From Streptomyces sp. Alt3 (lineage in GTDB: Bacteria; Actinomycetota; Actinomycetes; Streptomycetales; Streptomycetaceae): 64,000 bases of DNA. Position numbers and translations under genes: made by a program. This document shows positions 1 through 7,316 of the stretch, in pieces (within the stretch, counting starts at the first letter, position 1; each line of letters opens with the position of its first letter). Under the pieces are notes generated by a model. It searched no databases and was not told the DNA's origin. It saw only the letters and a program-made list of their open reading frames with translations. Location of the stretch: positions 5,704,001 to 5,768,000 of the forward strand of contig NZ_CP120983.1 of assembly GCF_030719215.1 (NCBI RefSeq), read 5' to 3'.

Positions 1-56
1 CCGGTGATGAGCCCGGCCGTGACGAGTCCCAGGCCAGCTTGCGTGCCCTTGTTCAT
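1..56 (-). CDS. Partial gene, N-terminus only (hypothetical, mobile-element transfer region)
   Basis: An ATG at 56 reading leftwards gives MNKGTQAGLGLVTAGLITG, which then runs off the window edge. The hydrophobic start could be a signal peptide or membrane anchor. It begins 10 bp after the stop of the lipoprotein gene, so the two are probably one transcript. In actinomycete conjugative elements this position is often taken by a cell-wall hydrolase or membrane transfer protein, but nothing visible here proves that. Confidence 0.5.
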   Translation of the reverse strand, partial: MNKGTQAGLGLVTAGLIT

Positions 57-66
57 CGCGGCCCCG

Positions 67-675
67 TCACGCCCAGGGCAAGGCGGTGACGCGCCAGCCC
101 ATGGAGGTGTGCTCCAGGCGGAGCGCGAGCTGTTCGCTACTGCTGCGCGTGTGACCGGACTTCGGGGCGGTCGTGAGGGTGTAGCTCACGCGGACGAGAG
201 CGGAGGAGGCCGTTGCCGCAGGTGCGCCGTCGGGGACGACTGCTGACGTGATCTTGGCCGTCTGATGTGCCTTCTCGGCCCGCAGGGCGGCCCAGGCGGC
301 GTCTTGACTCGGCCGCTTCTGGGCGAGCACGCCAGCGAGTTCCCCCGAGGCGAGCCGGGCTGCCCGAGCGCCGGCATCCGCGTACGAGCTGTCGGCACCG
401 TCGCGGGCATCGTGCTCCGCGTAGGCCGTAGTGAAGGCCCGCGCCGTCCGCTCAACGTCCTTGGGGAGTCCGGTAGCTGACGAGGAGGAGGTAGCGCTGC
501 TGTGCGGCGTGGCCGTGTCGGGGATGCCCGCCGAGACGGAGTGCGGCTGCGCGGACACGGTCGAGGCCGCGGAGGCGTCGTTGGTCGAGCTGGAGCAGCC
601 GGTCGACAGAAGGGCCAGGGAACCAGCCACACCTATTGCGGCTGATATGGGTATGAAACGGGTGGATCGAGGCAT
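67..675 (-). CDS. Putative lipoprotein of the mobile element
   Basis: About 202 aa. The start MPRSTRF gives a classical lipoprotein signal: basic N-terminus, hydrophobic stretch IGVAGSLALL and lipobox LLSTGC, so the mature protein would be lipid-anchored outside the membrane. The next ~45 residues are Ser/Thr/Ala-rich. The rest (roughly 80-200) is a compact alpha/beta region containing KDVERTARAFTTAYAEHDAR, similar in feel to NTF2-like accessory domains of conjugation lipoproteins; that comparison is an inference. The upstream TTG at 699 would hide the signal peptide, so I prefer ATG 675. It is probably co-transcribed with the partial gene to its left. Role in transfer is inferred from position only. 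Confidence 0.7.
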   Translation of the reverse strand: MPRSTRFIPISAAIGVAGSLALLSTGCSSSTNDASAASTVSAQPHSVSAGIPDTATPHSSATSSSSATGLPKDVERTARAFTTAYAEHDARDGADSSYADAGARAARLASGELAGVLAQKRPSQDAAWAALRAEKAHQTAKITSAVVPDGAPAATASSALVRVSYTLTTAPKSGHTRSSSEQLALRLEHTSMGWRVTALPWA

Positions 676-699
676 GCGGGAACCACAACCTTGGTGCAA

Positions 700-1050
700 G
701 AGATTTCGGAAGTGCGAGCGGCGCGGTCCCGCGGGGGCTGGGGGCCGCGCCGCCCCTTCGCAGGAAGGAGGGGGATTCCTCCTGCGGGCTTTACCGGCGA
801 ATGCCGGGGAAATCGCAAAGCAGGCCGGAGCGTATAGCTCTATCTGCCTGTCTCATCTGCGAGAGAGTTCGATCTTGTTTCGCATCTGCGAGACGGTTGA
901 GCTGACGGGCGCGTTACTCATATCAAGGTCATCAGCCCCTTCCGTGATTCGGGCGAGATCGTGAGCAGATCTCTACGGCCGGAAAACGCCTTGTGGCGTT
1001 GGCCGTGCCTGAATCCTTGCAGGGGTCCGCGGACAACTCGAATCACGAAA
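700..1050. promoter_or_regulatory. Control region upstream of the transfer lipoprotein operon
   Basis: About 415 bp without a convincing gene. It holds an 11-bp direct repeat CATCTGCGAGA at 854-864 and 883-893, spaced 29 bp apart. The stretch at 871-886 (GATCTTGTTTCGCATC) matches 7251-7266 (TATCTTGGTTCGCATC) at 14 of 16 positions. The second site lies just before the XRE repressor gene, so both may bind the same regulator. The promoter of the leftward lipoprotein operon must lie in this interval. Confidence 0.5.
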
Positions 1051-1089
1051 AAAGCCGGAACTTAATTCCAGGAATTAAGTTCCGGCTTT
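1051..1089. terminator. Perfect inverted repeat, bidirectional terminator
   Basis: Two 19-bp arms (AAAGCCGGAACTTAATTCC and its complement) are separated by one base. The stem base is flanked by A-rich sequence on the left and TTTC on the right. It sits just past the stop of the leftward gene ending at 1115, where a terminator isolating it from the next unit is expected. Confidence 0.75.
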
Positions 1090-1114
1090 CGCTCAGGGGG
1101 AGGCTTTGCGGGCC

Positions 1115-1666
1115 CTATGCGGCCCCGTGGCGCAGGTGCTCAATCGCCACGCCGAGCCATGGCGCGGCCGGGCCGGAAAGAAGCAGGGGTGCGCACGTGC
1201 TGTACGAGAGGACGACAGCGGACGGCTCAGCAGCGACTCCGGTCAGAAGGGTGTGCTCGAACGGCATCCACTCACGAGCCCTCAGCGGCAGGAGCCGGAC
1301 CCCGGTTGAGGTGAGCACCACTCGGGCGGCGGTGTGATCGCGCCACTGCGGAAGGGCGGCATCCTCCGCTTCCTGGTGCCGACGGGCATCGAGACGACCG
1401 TTGCTCACCCACCGCCGGCCGAAGGTCGGGTGATCCTCGAAATACCCGCTGGCCGAGGTCGGGTAGTCGACCTCTGTCCCGTAGAAGCGGGCGGCGGAGC
1501 ACGCCACGTCCGCGAAGGCGACTTCACCGGCCGCAAGTGCAACGCCGTCCGCTTGGACCGGCACAAGATTGCCGCCGCCCTGGAGGTGAACCGTGAGGGC
1601 GGACGCTGCCTGTACGGCATCGGCGCGGACGGCGTCCTCCGCCCGGTCGCGTCGGCGAGACCACAT
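1115..1666 (-). CDS. Hypothetical protein of the mobile element
   Basis: 183 aa starting MWSRRRDRAEDAVRADAVQ. The ATG at 1666 is preceded by a strong ribosome site, AGGAAGGA; longer upstream readings are out of keeping with local codon use. No signal peptide or membrane segment. The body is rich in aromatic and acidic residues (ARFYGTEVDYPTSASGYFED). I do not recognise a family. It lies 83 bp after the DUF2637 gene on the same strand and ends before a strong terminator, so it is probably the last gene of the rep/spd operon. Function unknown. Confidence 0.65.
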   Translation of the reverse strand: MWSRRRDRAEDAVRADAVQAASALTVHLQGGGNLVPVQADGVALAAGEVAFADVACSAARFYGTEVDYPTSASGYFEDHPTFGRRWVSNGRLDARRHQEAEDAALPQWRDHTAARVVLTSTGVRLLPLRAREWMPFEHTLLTGVAAEPSAVVLSYSTCAPLLLSGPAAPWLGVAIEHLRHGAA

Positions 1667-1749
1667 CGTCGTTCCTTCCTGATCAAGCTGACCGGCCGGG
1701 GCATGCACGGCGCGAGCCACGCAGGCCCCGGGCCCGTCATGAGATGAGA

Positions 1750-2868
1750 TCACCAGAGGGCGGTGGAGGCAGCGGCGGGTGTCCTCGTAGCCTCGTCGTC
1801 CTCTTCCTTCAGCCGGGCCAGCAGCACACCAAGACGGTCGTTGCTGATCGCCTGGTGCTTGCGGACGGCGTCCCCGACAACCTCGCGACTGGTCCGTCCG
1901 GCCCGCTCGGTAGCGGCCCGCGCGATCGGCAGCAACTCTGCCAACCAGTCGTCGTCCGCCTCCCGGTCCTGGGGGCACTCCGAGTCGTCCGGGACGGACG
2001 GCTTTTCGCCGTCCGTAGGGGTCCGGACCGCCGTGGGGCCGGAGGATTTCGTGCTCTCCGGCACTGCTGTGGCCGGCGCGTGGTCCGCAGGTCCGCCGCC
2101 CGGTCCGTCCGCGCTCCTACCCTCCGTCTCCTCTCCGTCCGCTCCCGCAGACGGGTGAGCCGCAGCGTCCTCCGTACGTGGTTCCACGTCGGGCAGGGGC
2201 TCGGCTTTCCGCAGGTCAACGGTTACTGCGGCGGCATCCTGCGGCGCGGACGGACCGCTCGTCAACCGCCGCAGAGGCATCGGTGCCGGTGCTTCCAGCG
2301 GACGAGGACCCTGCTGGACCGTGACGCGTTCGAGCGTCGGAGACTCCTCGCGGACCGGTCCGGGACCAGTGTCAGCCCGGTCCGGGACCGCCCGCTCAGC
2401 CGTCCGCGCCATCAGGATGTAGAGGTGGACCGATCCGGCCAGTGCGAGGGGCGCGAGCATCGACAGCACACCGACGACGCTGTCCGTAAGGTGCAGCGCG
2501 GACCGTCCGGCCTGCGGAGAATCGTTCAACGTGATGGCGTGCAGAGCGTTCGCGCCGAGGCTCGCCCCGGTCGCCGCGAGAAACAAGAACCAGGCGTAGA
2601 GCCGTGCGGCGAACCGCTGGTGCCGAAGGAGCACGATCGCCCGCACGCCGTAGGCAATGAACCCGTCGATGAACACCGGGAAGAGGTAGGACAAGGTCTC
2701 CCTGGCGTGGATCGCGAGGGCGATCTGACGCAGTGCGTCGTACGAGAAGGCGAAGCCGGCCGCGCCGAGCAGGATGATCGCACTGCGGTCCCAGGCCGTC
2801 ATTCCGCGCAGGCTGTAGCCCTCCTGCTGTTCGGTTCCCGCCGCCGTGTCTATGTGCGCGTGTGACAT
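1750..2868 (-). CDS. DUF2637 membrane protein (Spd/transfer-type)
   Basis: 372 aa. Four transmembrane helices occupy about residues 28-165 (IILLGAAGFAFSYDALRQI; LFPVFIDGFIAYGVRAIVLL; YAWFLFLAATGASLGANAL; VLSMLAPLALAGSVHLYILM), the signature layout of DUF2637 proteins of Streptomyces plasmids and integrative elements. The second half is a Pro/Glu-rich cytosolic tail ending in a helical, possibly winged-helix segment (DDWLAELLPIARAATERAGRTS...). Family members are linked by context to plasmid spread or transfer. The ATG overlaps the previous stop as TGATG, so translation is probably coupled. Confidence 0.85.
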   Translation of the reverse strand: MSHAHIDTAAGTEQQEGYSLRGMTAWDRSAIILLGAAGFAFSYDALRQIALAIHARETLSYLFPVFIDGFIAYGVRAIVLLRHQRFAARLYAWFLFLAATGASLGANALHAITLNDSPQAGRSALHLTDSVVGVLSMLAPLALAGSVHLYILMARTAERAVPDRADTGPGPVREESPTLERVTVQQGPRPLEAPAPMPLRRLTSGPSAPQDAAAVTVDLRKAEPLPDVEPRTEDAAAHPSAGADGEETEGRSADGPGGGPADHAPATAVPESTKSSGPTAVRTPTDGEKPSVPDDSECPQDREADDDWLAELLPIARAATERAGRTSREVVGDAVRKHQAISNDRLGVLLARLKEEDDEATRTPAAASTALW

Positions 2869-3287
2869 CAGAGGTTGCCCCCGTCGCGCGGGCTGATGTC
2901 CTGCCAGGCAGGGGTCTGCGAGAGGAGCTGTCCGAGCTGTTCCAAAGACGTGACCTCGTGCACGTGCTGACTCGGGCAGCTCACGCACGACACCCGCAGC
3001 GAGATTCGTTCCGCGCCGCCCTGATCGGTGTAGTACAGCTCCAGGTGCTGGCCCCCGGTCGTGTCGAGCGACGCGAAGGCTTGCAGGTGTTCCTCGAAGC
3101 TGAGAAGCCCCAGTACCTCCCAGTCGAGCGTGACTGCGGCGTCCCCCAGGAGGGTGCGTGCGTACTTGGACGCTGCGGTGATCGACCTCGGACCCCAGGT
3201 GCGGAACGCGGCCTCCCGAGCGGTCTTGCGCCGCTCCTTTGCGGTGGTGAGGTGCTTGGCCGCAGCAAGCATGATCGGGTGACTCAT
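2868..3287 (-). CDS. Hypothetical protein, mobile-element core operon
   Basis: 139 aa, starts MSHPIMLAAAKHLTTAKERR. The N-terminus is a basic helix; the middle has a beta-rich stretch followed by CVSCPSQHVHEVTS, a CxxC that might bind metal. No signal peptide or membrane helix. The stop overlaps the DUF2637 start and its own start overlaps the DUF4326 stop (both TGATG), placing it firmly inside a translationally coupled series. I do not recognise a named family. It may assist replication or transfer, but this is only positional. Confidence 0.75.
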   Translation of the reverse strand: MSHPIMLAAAKHLTTAKERRKTAREAAFRTWGPRSITAASKYARTLLGDAAVTLDWEVLGLLSFEEHLQAFASLDTTGGQHLELYYTDQGGAERISLRVSCVSCPSQHVHEVTSLEQLGQLLSQTPAWQDISPRDGGNL

Positions 3288-3634
3288 CAGGGGCCTTCCA
3301 GAAGATCGGTAGTGCAGGGTGCGGTGCTGCCGCCGGGCTCATTGGCGAGGCGGAGGAGAACGTCCGCGTGGCACGGAGCGTCAAGGGGGCATGTGCACAT
3401 CAAGTCGAGCCCGCGCAGGACTCGGGCGAAGCGGGCGGCGTAGTGACGTCCGACCGGGCCCCGGAGCGTGGCGGCGAAGAGGTCCACCGACTCCGCAGCG
3501 TCCATCGGAGGACCGAGCGGGGACCGCACCCCGGCTGTGAACGGGTTCGCGTACCGGCTGCGAGGACCGACGTATGCACAGGCTGTGGACAGCGCTGCGG
3601 CGTCGCGGGAGGCTCCGCGGAGGCGGACGGGCAT
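3287..3634 (-). CDS. DUF4326 domain protein
   Basis: 115 aa. Shows the DUF4326 pattern: an N-terminal YVGPRSRYANPF block (about residues 22-33) and a C-terminal CTCPLDAPCHADVLLRLAN block (about 80-98) with three cysteines and a histidine that could hold a metal ion. DUF4326 proteins occur in phages, plasmids and integrative elements; no biochemical role is established to my knowledge. Start overlaps the previous gene's stop as TAATG, and its stop overlaps the next start as TGATG. Confidence 0.85.
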   Translation of the reverse strand: MPVRLRGASRDAAALSTACAYVGPRSRYANPFTAGVRSPLGPPMDAAESVDLFAATLRGPVGRHYAARFARVLRGLDLMCTCPLDAPCHADVLLRLANEPGGSTAPCTTDLLEGP

Positions 3635-4362
3635 TACGCCGCCCTCCCACCACGGCGCCGATCGGCGCCGATCATCGGCACGAGGGTCGTGACCATCTCG
3701 GCCAGACGGCTCGCTACGCGGGCCCCGACGAAGTCGCTCAGGTCCGGGCCGTTCTCATCACGGGCCGGAAGGTTGGACGTGATGATCGTTGGCAAGCAGT
3801 GGTTGTACCTGAAGTTGATCAGCCGGTACGTGACCTCTTCGGTCCATTCCGAGGTCTTCGCCGTGCCGAGGTCATCGAGGAGCAGGTACTGAACCCGGCT
3901 GAGCCGTTGCAGCTCGTGTTCTGCTGCCCCCATGACCTGTGACGGGCGCAGGTTGCCGTACATGTCCGCTGAGTTCACGGCGATCAGCTCGAACCGGTCC
4001 GGTCCGCCGGCCGCGATCCTCCGCAAGGCCCCGTACGCCTGGTGCGTCTTGCCCGTCCCCGTGAGACCGGTGAGGAGCAGAGCGCCAGCGGCAGCGTTGT
4101 CCGTGAGTGCCCGGTCCGCCCAGCTGACGACCTCCGGCAGCGTGGCCTCAGCATCACGGAAGCGGGGAGGGGTTGCCCGCTGCCAGCGGCTCACGGCGTA
4201 GTCGGCCCGAGCCCGGCAGTGCCACTCGCGGTCTCCCGGGTTCTCTTCCGGTGCCTCGTCGGCGGGGTTGACGTCCGGCACGGCCTGAAGTCCTTTCGCA
4301 GCGAGTATTCGTTCCATTGCGCGCATCGACCTGGCGCTGCCCGCGCGTTCCGGCTCTGCCAT
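3634..4362 (-). CDS. Rep2-like DnaC/IstB-type AAA+ ATPase (helicase loader)
   Basis: 242 aa from ATG 4362. Walker A is GLTGTGKT (residues 99-106), Walker B LLLDDLG (160-166), and a sensor-like IITSNLP follows near 193, all typical of DnaC/IstB/DnaA-like AAA+ proteins that load the replicative helicase. The N-terminal 70 residues resemble the linker helices of such loaders. It directly follows the HTH replication protein, the arrangement of rep1/rep2 in Streptomyces plasmid pSLA2 and of lambda O/P. I infer it recruits DnaB to the element's origin. A TTG at 4368 is a weaker alternative start. Confidence 0.85.
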   Translation of the reverse strand: MAEPERAGSARSMRAMERILAAKGLQAVPDVNPADEAPEENPGDREWHCRARADYAVSRWQRATPPRFRDAEATLPEVVSWADRALTDNAAAGALLLTGLTGTGKTHQAYGALRRIAAGGPDRFELIAVNSADMYGNLRPSQVMGAAEHELQRLSRVQYLLLDDLGTAKTSEWTEEVTYRLINFRYNHCLPTIITSNLPARDENGPDLSDFVGARVASRLAEMVTTLVPMIGADRRRGGRAA

Positions 4363-4364
4363 GA

Positions 4365-5225
4365 TCAAAATCCGTTCTGGTAAGCGCTGGGGGCAGCGGT
4401 GTTCTGAAAGGGAATCCAGCCTCCGGACTGCCGACGCAACGGCACGACATTCCCCGGGGAGGCTGCTGCGGGAGCGTGCGAGGGCAGATCAGCCCAGATA
4501 CGCAGCAGATAGCGGGCGGACTGTGGCGGGCGGTCGGCGTTCCATCGCCGCGCCACCATCTCGACCAGCCGTTCATTTCCCCAACGTGCTGCGAGAGCTG
4601 TTACCCGATCCCATTCCGATTCGGTCAGTCGCCAGCCGACGAGCATTCCAGCGCTTGTTATGGCTGTTACCAGGTCCTTGGCTCCGTCCGGAACCTTCAC
4701 CGAGTCCTGCTTGACGGTGCTGTTCTCTCGGTACGACCCCAGCAAGCTAGCTTGCTCTTTGGTGGTGGTAATACTCCCGTAGGGAGTATTACCACCACGC
4801 ACGCGCGAGGAAGAAACTTCCAAATCTGCGTGGTGAAACTTCCCACTTCCGGCTTCCGGAGCGGAGTATTGGGAGGGAAGTTCCTGGAACCTAGTTCCCT
4901 CTTCTGAATCTTCAGGGTTGGGAGTAGGAAGTTCTTTCTCTGAACCGACATGGCCAACGCCATTGCTGCACAGCAGTATCGAGTAGGCATTCGGGTTGGA
5001 AGCACCCCCTCCCCGCTCGTGGCTCAGTTCTCCGAGCTTCGCCAGCTCTCCGAGGCACTTTGTTATCGAACGGGGAGTAAGACGGGTAAGCGTCGATATC
5101 TCTTCCAGGGTCAGCGTCGCCTTGCCGTCGTCGCTCGCCTCACGGGCCAGCGCCAGCATGACGAGGCGCGAACCCCGGCACGACTTTGACTGTGACCAGA
5201 CTAGTTCGGTCGCTATGTCGCTCAT
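4365..5225 (-). CDS. Rep1-like replication initiator with HTH domain and internal repeats
   Basis: 286 aa. Residues about 38-68 form a winged helix-turn-helix (LTLEEISTLTRLTPRSITKCLGELAKLGEL). The C-terminal part (about 185-250) is helical and DnaD/primosome-like in look (WRLTESEWDRVTALAARWGN). The central part is low-complexity and its DNA is packed with palindromes and short repeats (4741-4934), visibly AT-richer than neighbours. An origin inside the initiator gene is known for lambda O and for pSLA2 rep1. I therefore read this as the initiator plus origin of the element; the protein fold assignment beyond the HTH is inference. Start overlaps the upstream stop as TGATG. Confidence 0.7.
   Translation of the reverse strand: MSDIATELVWSQSKSCRGSRLVMLALAREASDDGKATLTLEEISTLTRLTPRSITKCLGELAKLGELSHERGGGASNPNAYSILLCSNGVGHVGSEKELPTPNPEDSEEGTRFQELPSQYSAPEAGSGKFHHADLEVSSSRVRGGNTPYGSITTTKEQASLLGSYRENSTVKQDSVKVPDGAKDLVTAITSAGMLVGWRLTESEWDRVTALAARWGNERLVEMVARRWNADRPPQSARYLLRIWADLPSHAPAAASPGNVVPLRRQSGGWIPFQNTAAPSAYQNGF
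4741..4934. other. Candidate replication origin (iteron-like cluster) inside rep1
   Basis: Contains a 16-bp perfect palindrome AGCAAGCTAGCTTGCT (4741-4756), a 17-bp perfect inverted repeat with 3-nt loop (4762-4778/4782-4798), GAAACTTCC at 4813-4821 and 4835-4843 (22 bp apart, two helical turns), the near-complement GGAAGTTCC at 4876-4884, GGAACctaGTTCC at 4886-4898 and GGAAGTTC at 4927-4934. Such density within a coding region is not explained by the protein. Function as an origin is inferred. Confidence 0.55.
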
Positions 5226-5584
5226 CAGCGTTCACCGCAGCCTATGAATATGCGACGGCTGAGGGAAAGACCAAAAGACTGGTCGTCTTCCGGGACGTAG
5301 CCGTTTTGATGCGGCTCCGGGGTGAGATACAGCGTTTCGGTGGGGAGGTAGAAATCGTGGGCGCGACGCCAGTCGGCTGCTCTGCCGAAACCGCGCCTGA
5401 CCATTCGCGCCACTTCCTCTTCGGTCCTGCGGTCGATGAGCATGCGGTAAAAATCCGATTCGAAGAGGTGGGTAACAGACCGACGTACGGGAAAGACCCG
5501 CACGAGGACGGCCGTAGGTGCAATTCCTCGGATCTCAGCACCGATGTTCGTACGGCGAAATCCGTAGGGGCTGTTCTGAAGCAT
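5225..5584 (-). CDS. Hypothetical protein upstream of rep1
   Basis: 119 aa, starts MLQNSPYGFRRTNIGAEIRG after a GGGAG ribosome site. Basic and aromatic, with an Arg-rich centre (RMLIDRRTEEEVARMVRRGF) and a C-terminal LTPEPHQNGYVPEDD. No signal peptide or membrane helix. Its stop overlaps the rep1-like start (TGATG). I do not recognise a family; a small regulator or accessory of replication is possible from position only. Confidence 0.65.
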   Translation of the reverse strand: MLQNSPYGFRRTNIGAEIRGIAPTAVLVRVFPVRRSVTHLFESDFYRMLIDRRTEEEVARMVRRGFGRAADWRRAHDFYLPTETLYLTPEPHQNGYVPEDDQSFGLSLSRRIFIGCGER

Positions 5585-5645
5585 GGGAGAACTCCCGTAA
5601 GCGCAGGGTCCGCCGTGCGGAAAAATCGTATCTTCGGGAGCGGAG

Positions 5646-6227
5646 TCAGGCAGCTACGACGTGGAGCAGGGGCGTGCCCTGCCCGGCCTGAGACTTTCGG
5701 TAGCGACGGGCGAGTTTCAGCAGATACTCGTGCGTCACGCCAAGCCCGCGGGCGACGGCGGCAGCGTCCAGTGAGGGATCAGTGGCGAACCGCGCAATCA
5801 CCGCGTCCCGGGCGGGCTTTGTCAGAGGTGAGGTGCACCCTCTAAGGGCGCCTTCTACGGCTTTCTCGGTGTCCCGGTCTTGCCAAGCACGCCGCAACTC
5901 TGAGCGCTCCGAAGCCAGAAGGCCGCCCCGAATGCCGTACTCGTCGTCATCCTTGAGGGATTCCACCAGGCACCGGGCAGCGACGGCCACAGGGCATGAC
6001 GCGCAGAAATTGCGAGGACGATTGAGGGAGATTCCCAACTTGGCTTTCACCACGTCGGGGTCTTCCCGCGGGCCGTCTGCGAGAGGGACGAACATGTTGA
6101 TGTCCTGGTTGGCGCATCGGGCAGATTCGGCCCAGTGCTTACCCGGAGCTCTCTTCGACTCCTCCAGGAGGGGCAGCCAGTTTCCCTGGTGCACAGCCTT
6201 GATAAGGCTGGATATGTCAGTGCTCAT
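5646..6227 (-). CDS. WhiB-like iron-sulfur regulator with extra C-terminal HTH
   Basis: 193 aa. Four cysteines (Cys38, Cys75, Cys78, Cys86) and the GIRGG turn (residues 98-102) mark a WhiB-like protein that should carry a [4Fe-4S] cluster and partner with a sigma factor. Two oddities stand out. The usual CxxCx5C is CxxCx7C here, and a ~70-residue tail contains a sigma-like helix-turn-helix (AAAVARGLGVTHEYLLKLARRYR). Most Wbl proteins are 80-130 aa, so this is an enlarged, mobile-element version. Likely a regulator of the element or host transcription. Confidence 0.8.
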   Translation of the reverse strand: MSTDISSLIKAVHQGNWLPLLEESKRAPGKHWAESARCANQDINMFVPLADGPREDPDVVKAKLGISLNRPRNFCASCPVAVAARCLVESLKDDDEYGIRGGLLASERSELRRAWQDRDTEKAVEGALRGCTSPLTKPARDAVIARFATDPSLDAAAVARGLGVTHEYLLKLARRYRKSQAGQGTPLLHVVAA

Positions 6228-6283
6228 TTGTGTCTCGCGATGTTCGCAGCGCCGCGAATTGTTCCATCGGGCGCGAGAGGAGA

Positions 6284-6658
6284 TCAGGAACGCTTACGAG
6301 AGCGCTTGGACGGCTGAAGCGCCATCAGTACCGACTCGTCATCCCTCTGGGTCCTTGCGCCAGGGCTGACGAAGTGCATATCGGAAATCGCGTGGAGGTC
6401 GTCCTCCGTGAACTGCACGAATTTCCCGAACTTCCGGTGCGGGAGCGTCGATATACGCTCACGAAGCCACTTCTCGGGAATGTTCAACCGTTCAGCGGCT
6501 TCGCTGTACCCGATGTGCAGACGCTTGTCGCGGGACTCCGTAGCCTGACTGCCCAACAAGGCGTCCAGGCCGCCGGCCTGAGCCAAGAGACCGACCATGG
6601 CCGCGAGTCCCTGCAAGTCCACGGCCGGGCCCGCGTTCGCCGGTGCCACGGCCGCCAT
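6284..6658 (-). CDS. Helix-turn-helix protein (excisionase-like)
   Basis: 124 aa. The first ~45 residues are Ala/Gly-rich; residues about 45-95 contain an excisionase/MerR-type winged helix (IGYSEAAERLNIPEKWLRER followed by LPHRKFGKFVQFTEDDLHAI). The pattern of HTH, then RK.G..V.F...DL, is typical of Xis/HTH_17 proteins that bind attachment sites or act as small activators. The start overlaps the upstream stop as TGATG. Excisionase is the likeliest job in an integrative element, but no integrase is in view, so a plain regulator remains possible. Confidence 0.7.
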   Translation of the reverse strand: MAAVAPANAGPAVDLQGLAAMVGLLAQAGGLDALLGSQATESRDKRLHIGYSEAAERLNIPEKWLRERISTLPHRKFGKFVQFTEDDLHAISDMHFVSPGARTQRDDESVLMALQPSKRSRKRS

Positions 6659-6972
6659 CACGCCTCCAGCCCGCGCAGTTCGGCGGTCCGCAGGTCGAAG
6701 GCATGCCCGCCGGAGGCCGCCCATCCGGCCTGGGGGAACGAGCGAATGATCCACCGGGCGATGGTCAGCGCCTTCGCCCGAGGGACACGAAGGGTTCGTC
6801 CACGGGCGTTCACGGCGGTCAGCCCGAGGTGGGGCCACAGGGTTCGAGGCCCCTGAAGTCGAACTTGTACGACAGCGGCTTCCGGCAGCATGGACGACAG
6901 TTGCGCCGCCAGCCGTTCGGCCGGGCCCGAAGGGATCTCCACCTTCGGGTTGCAGCCCGTAGTAGGGGACAT
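6658..6972 (-). CDS. Hypothetical protein, first gene of the leftward element operon
   Basis: 104 aa, starts MSPTTGCNPKVEIPSGPAER. ATG 6972 follows a good ribosome site (AAAGGAG). The sequence has an alternating beta-type core (VVQVRLQGPRTLWPHLGLTAVN) and an Arg-rich helix (RVPRAKALTIARWIIRSFPQAG). No known family recognised. It is the promoter-proximal gene facing the XRE repressor across the control region and is coupled to the HTH gene by TGATG. Confidence 0.65.
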   Translation of the reverse strand: MSPTTGCNPKVEIPSGPAERLAAQLSSMLPEAAVVQVRLQGPRTLWPHLGLTAVNARGRTLRVPRAKALTIARWIIRSFPQAGWAASGGHAFDLRTAELRGLEA

Positions 6973-7316
6973 GCGACACTCCTTTATGTGGTACGCCGCT
7001 CCGTCGTGCCGTGCGAAAGGACACGGAGTGGCCGTGCGAGTGACCAGCGCCCTTGTCGGGGGCCGCGGATCACGAGCTGTCTGGCGTCCGAGAGGTGCGA
7101 ACTCTCGGACGCCGATGGCGTTTTGAGGGAGGAACCGCGCCCGAGTGATGCGCGGTAGCCCCTCTCCACCAAGTCGGTCCACGATGCGAACCGCAGGTGT
7201 GCGAAGGCTGAGAGGGGTGCGAACCCCCTCGTTTTTCGCTAAGATGAAACTATCTTGGTTCGCATCAAAAGTCAACAGTCCGAGGATTCCTCGGGTCACC
7301 CAAAAAACGAGGTCCG
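6973..7316. promoter_or_regulatory. Divergent control region with repeated TGCGAA boxes
   Basis: 344 bp between the leftward element operon and the XRE gene. TGCGAA occurs at 7096-7101, 7185-7190, 7200-7205 and 7218-7223. GATGCGAACC at 7183-7192 recurs inverted at 7257-7266. Two of the boxes lie in hairpin loops: a 12-bp stem at 7083-7113, and GAGGGG/CCCCTC followed by TTTTT near 7212-7236, which also looks like a rightward terminator or attenuator. The boxes are likely operators for the adjacent repressor. Confidence 0.6.
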
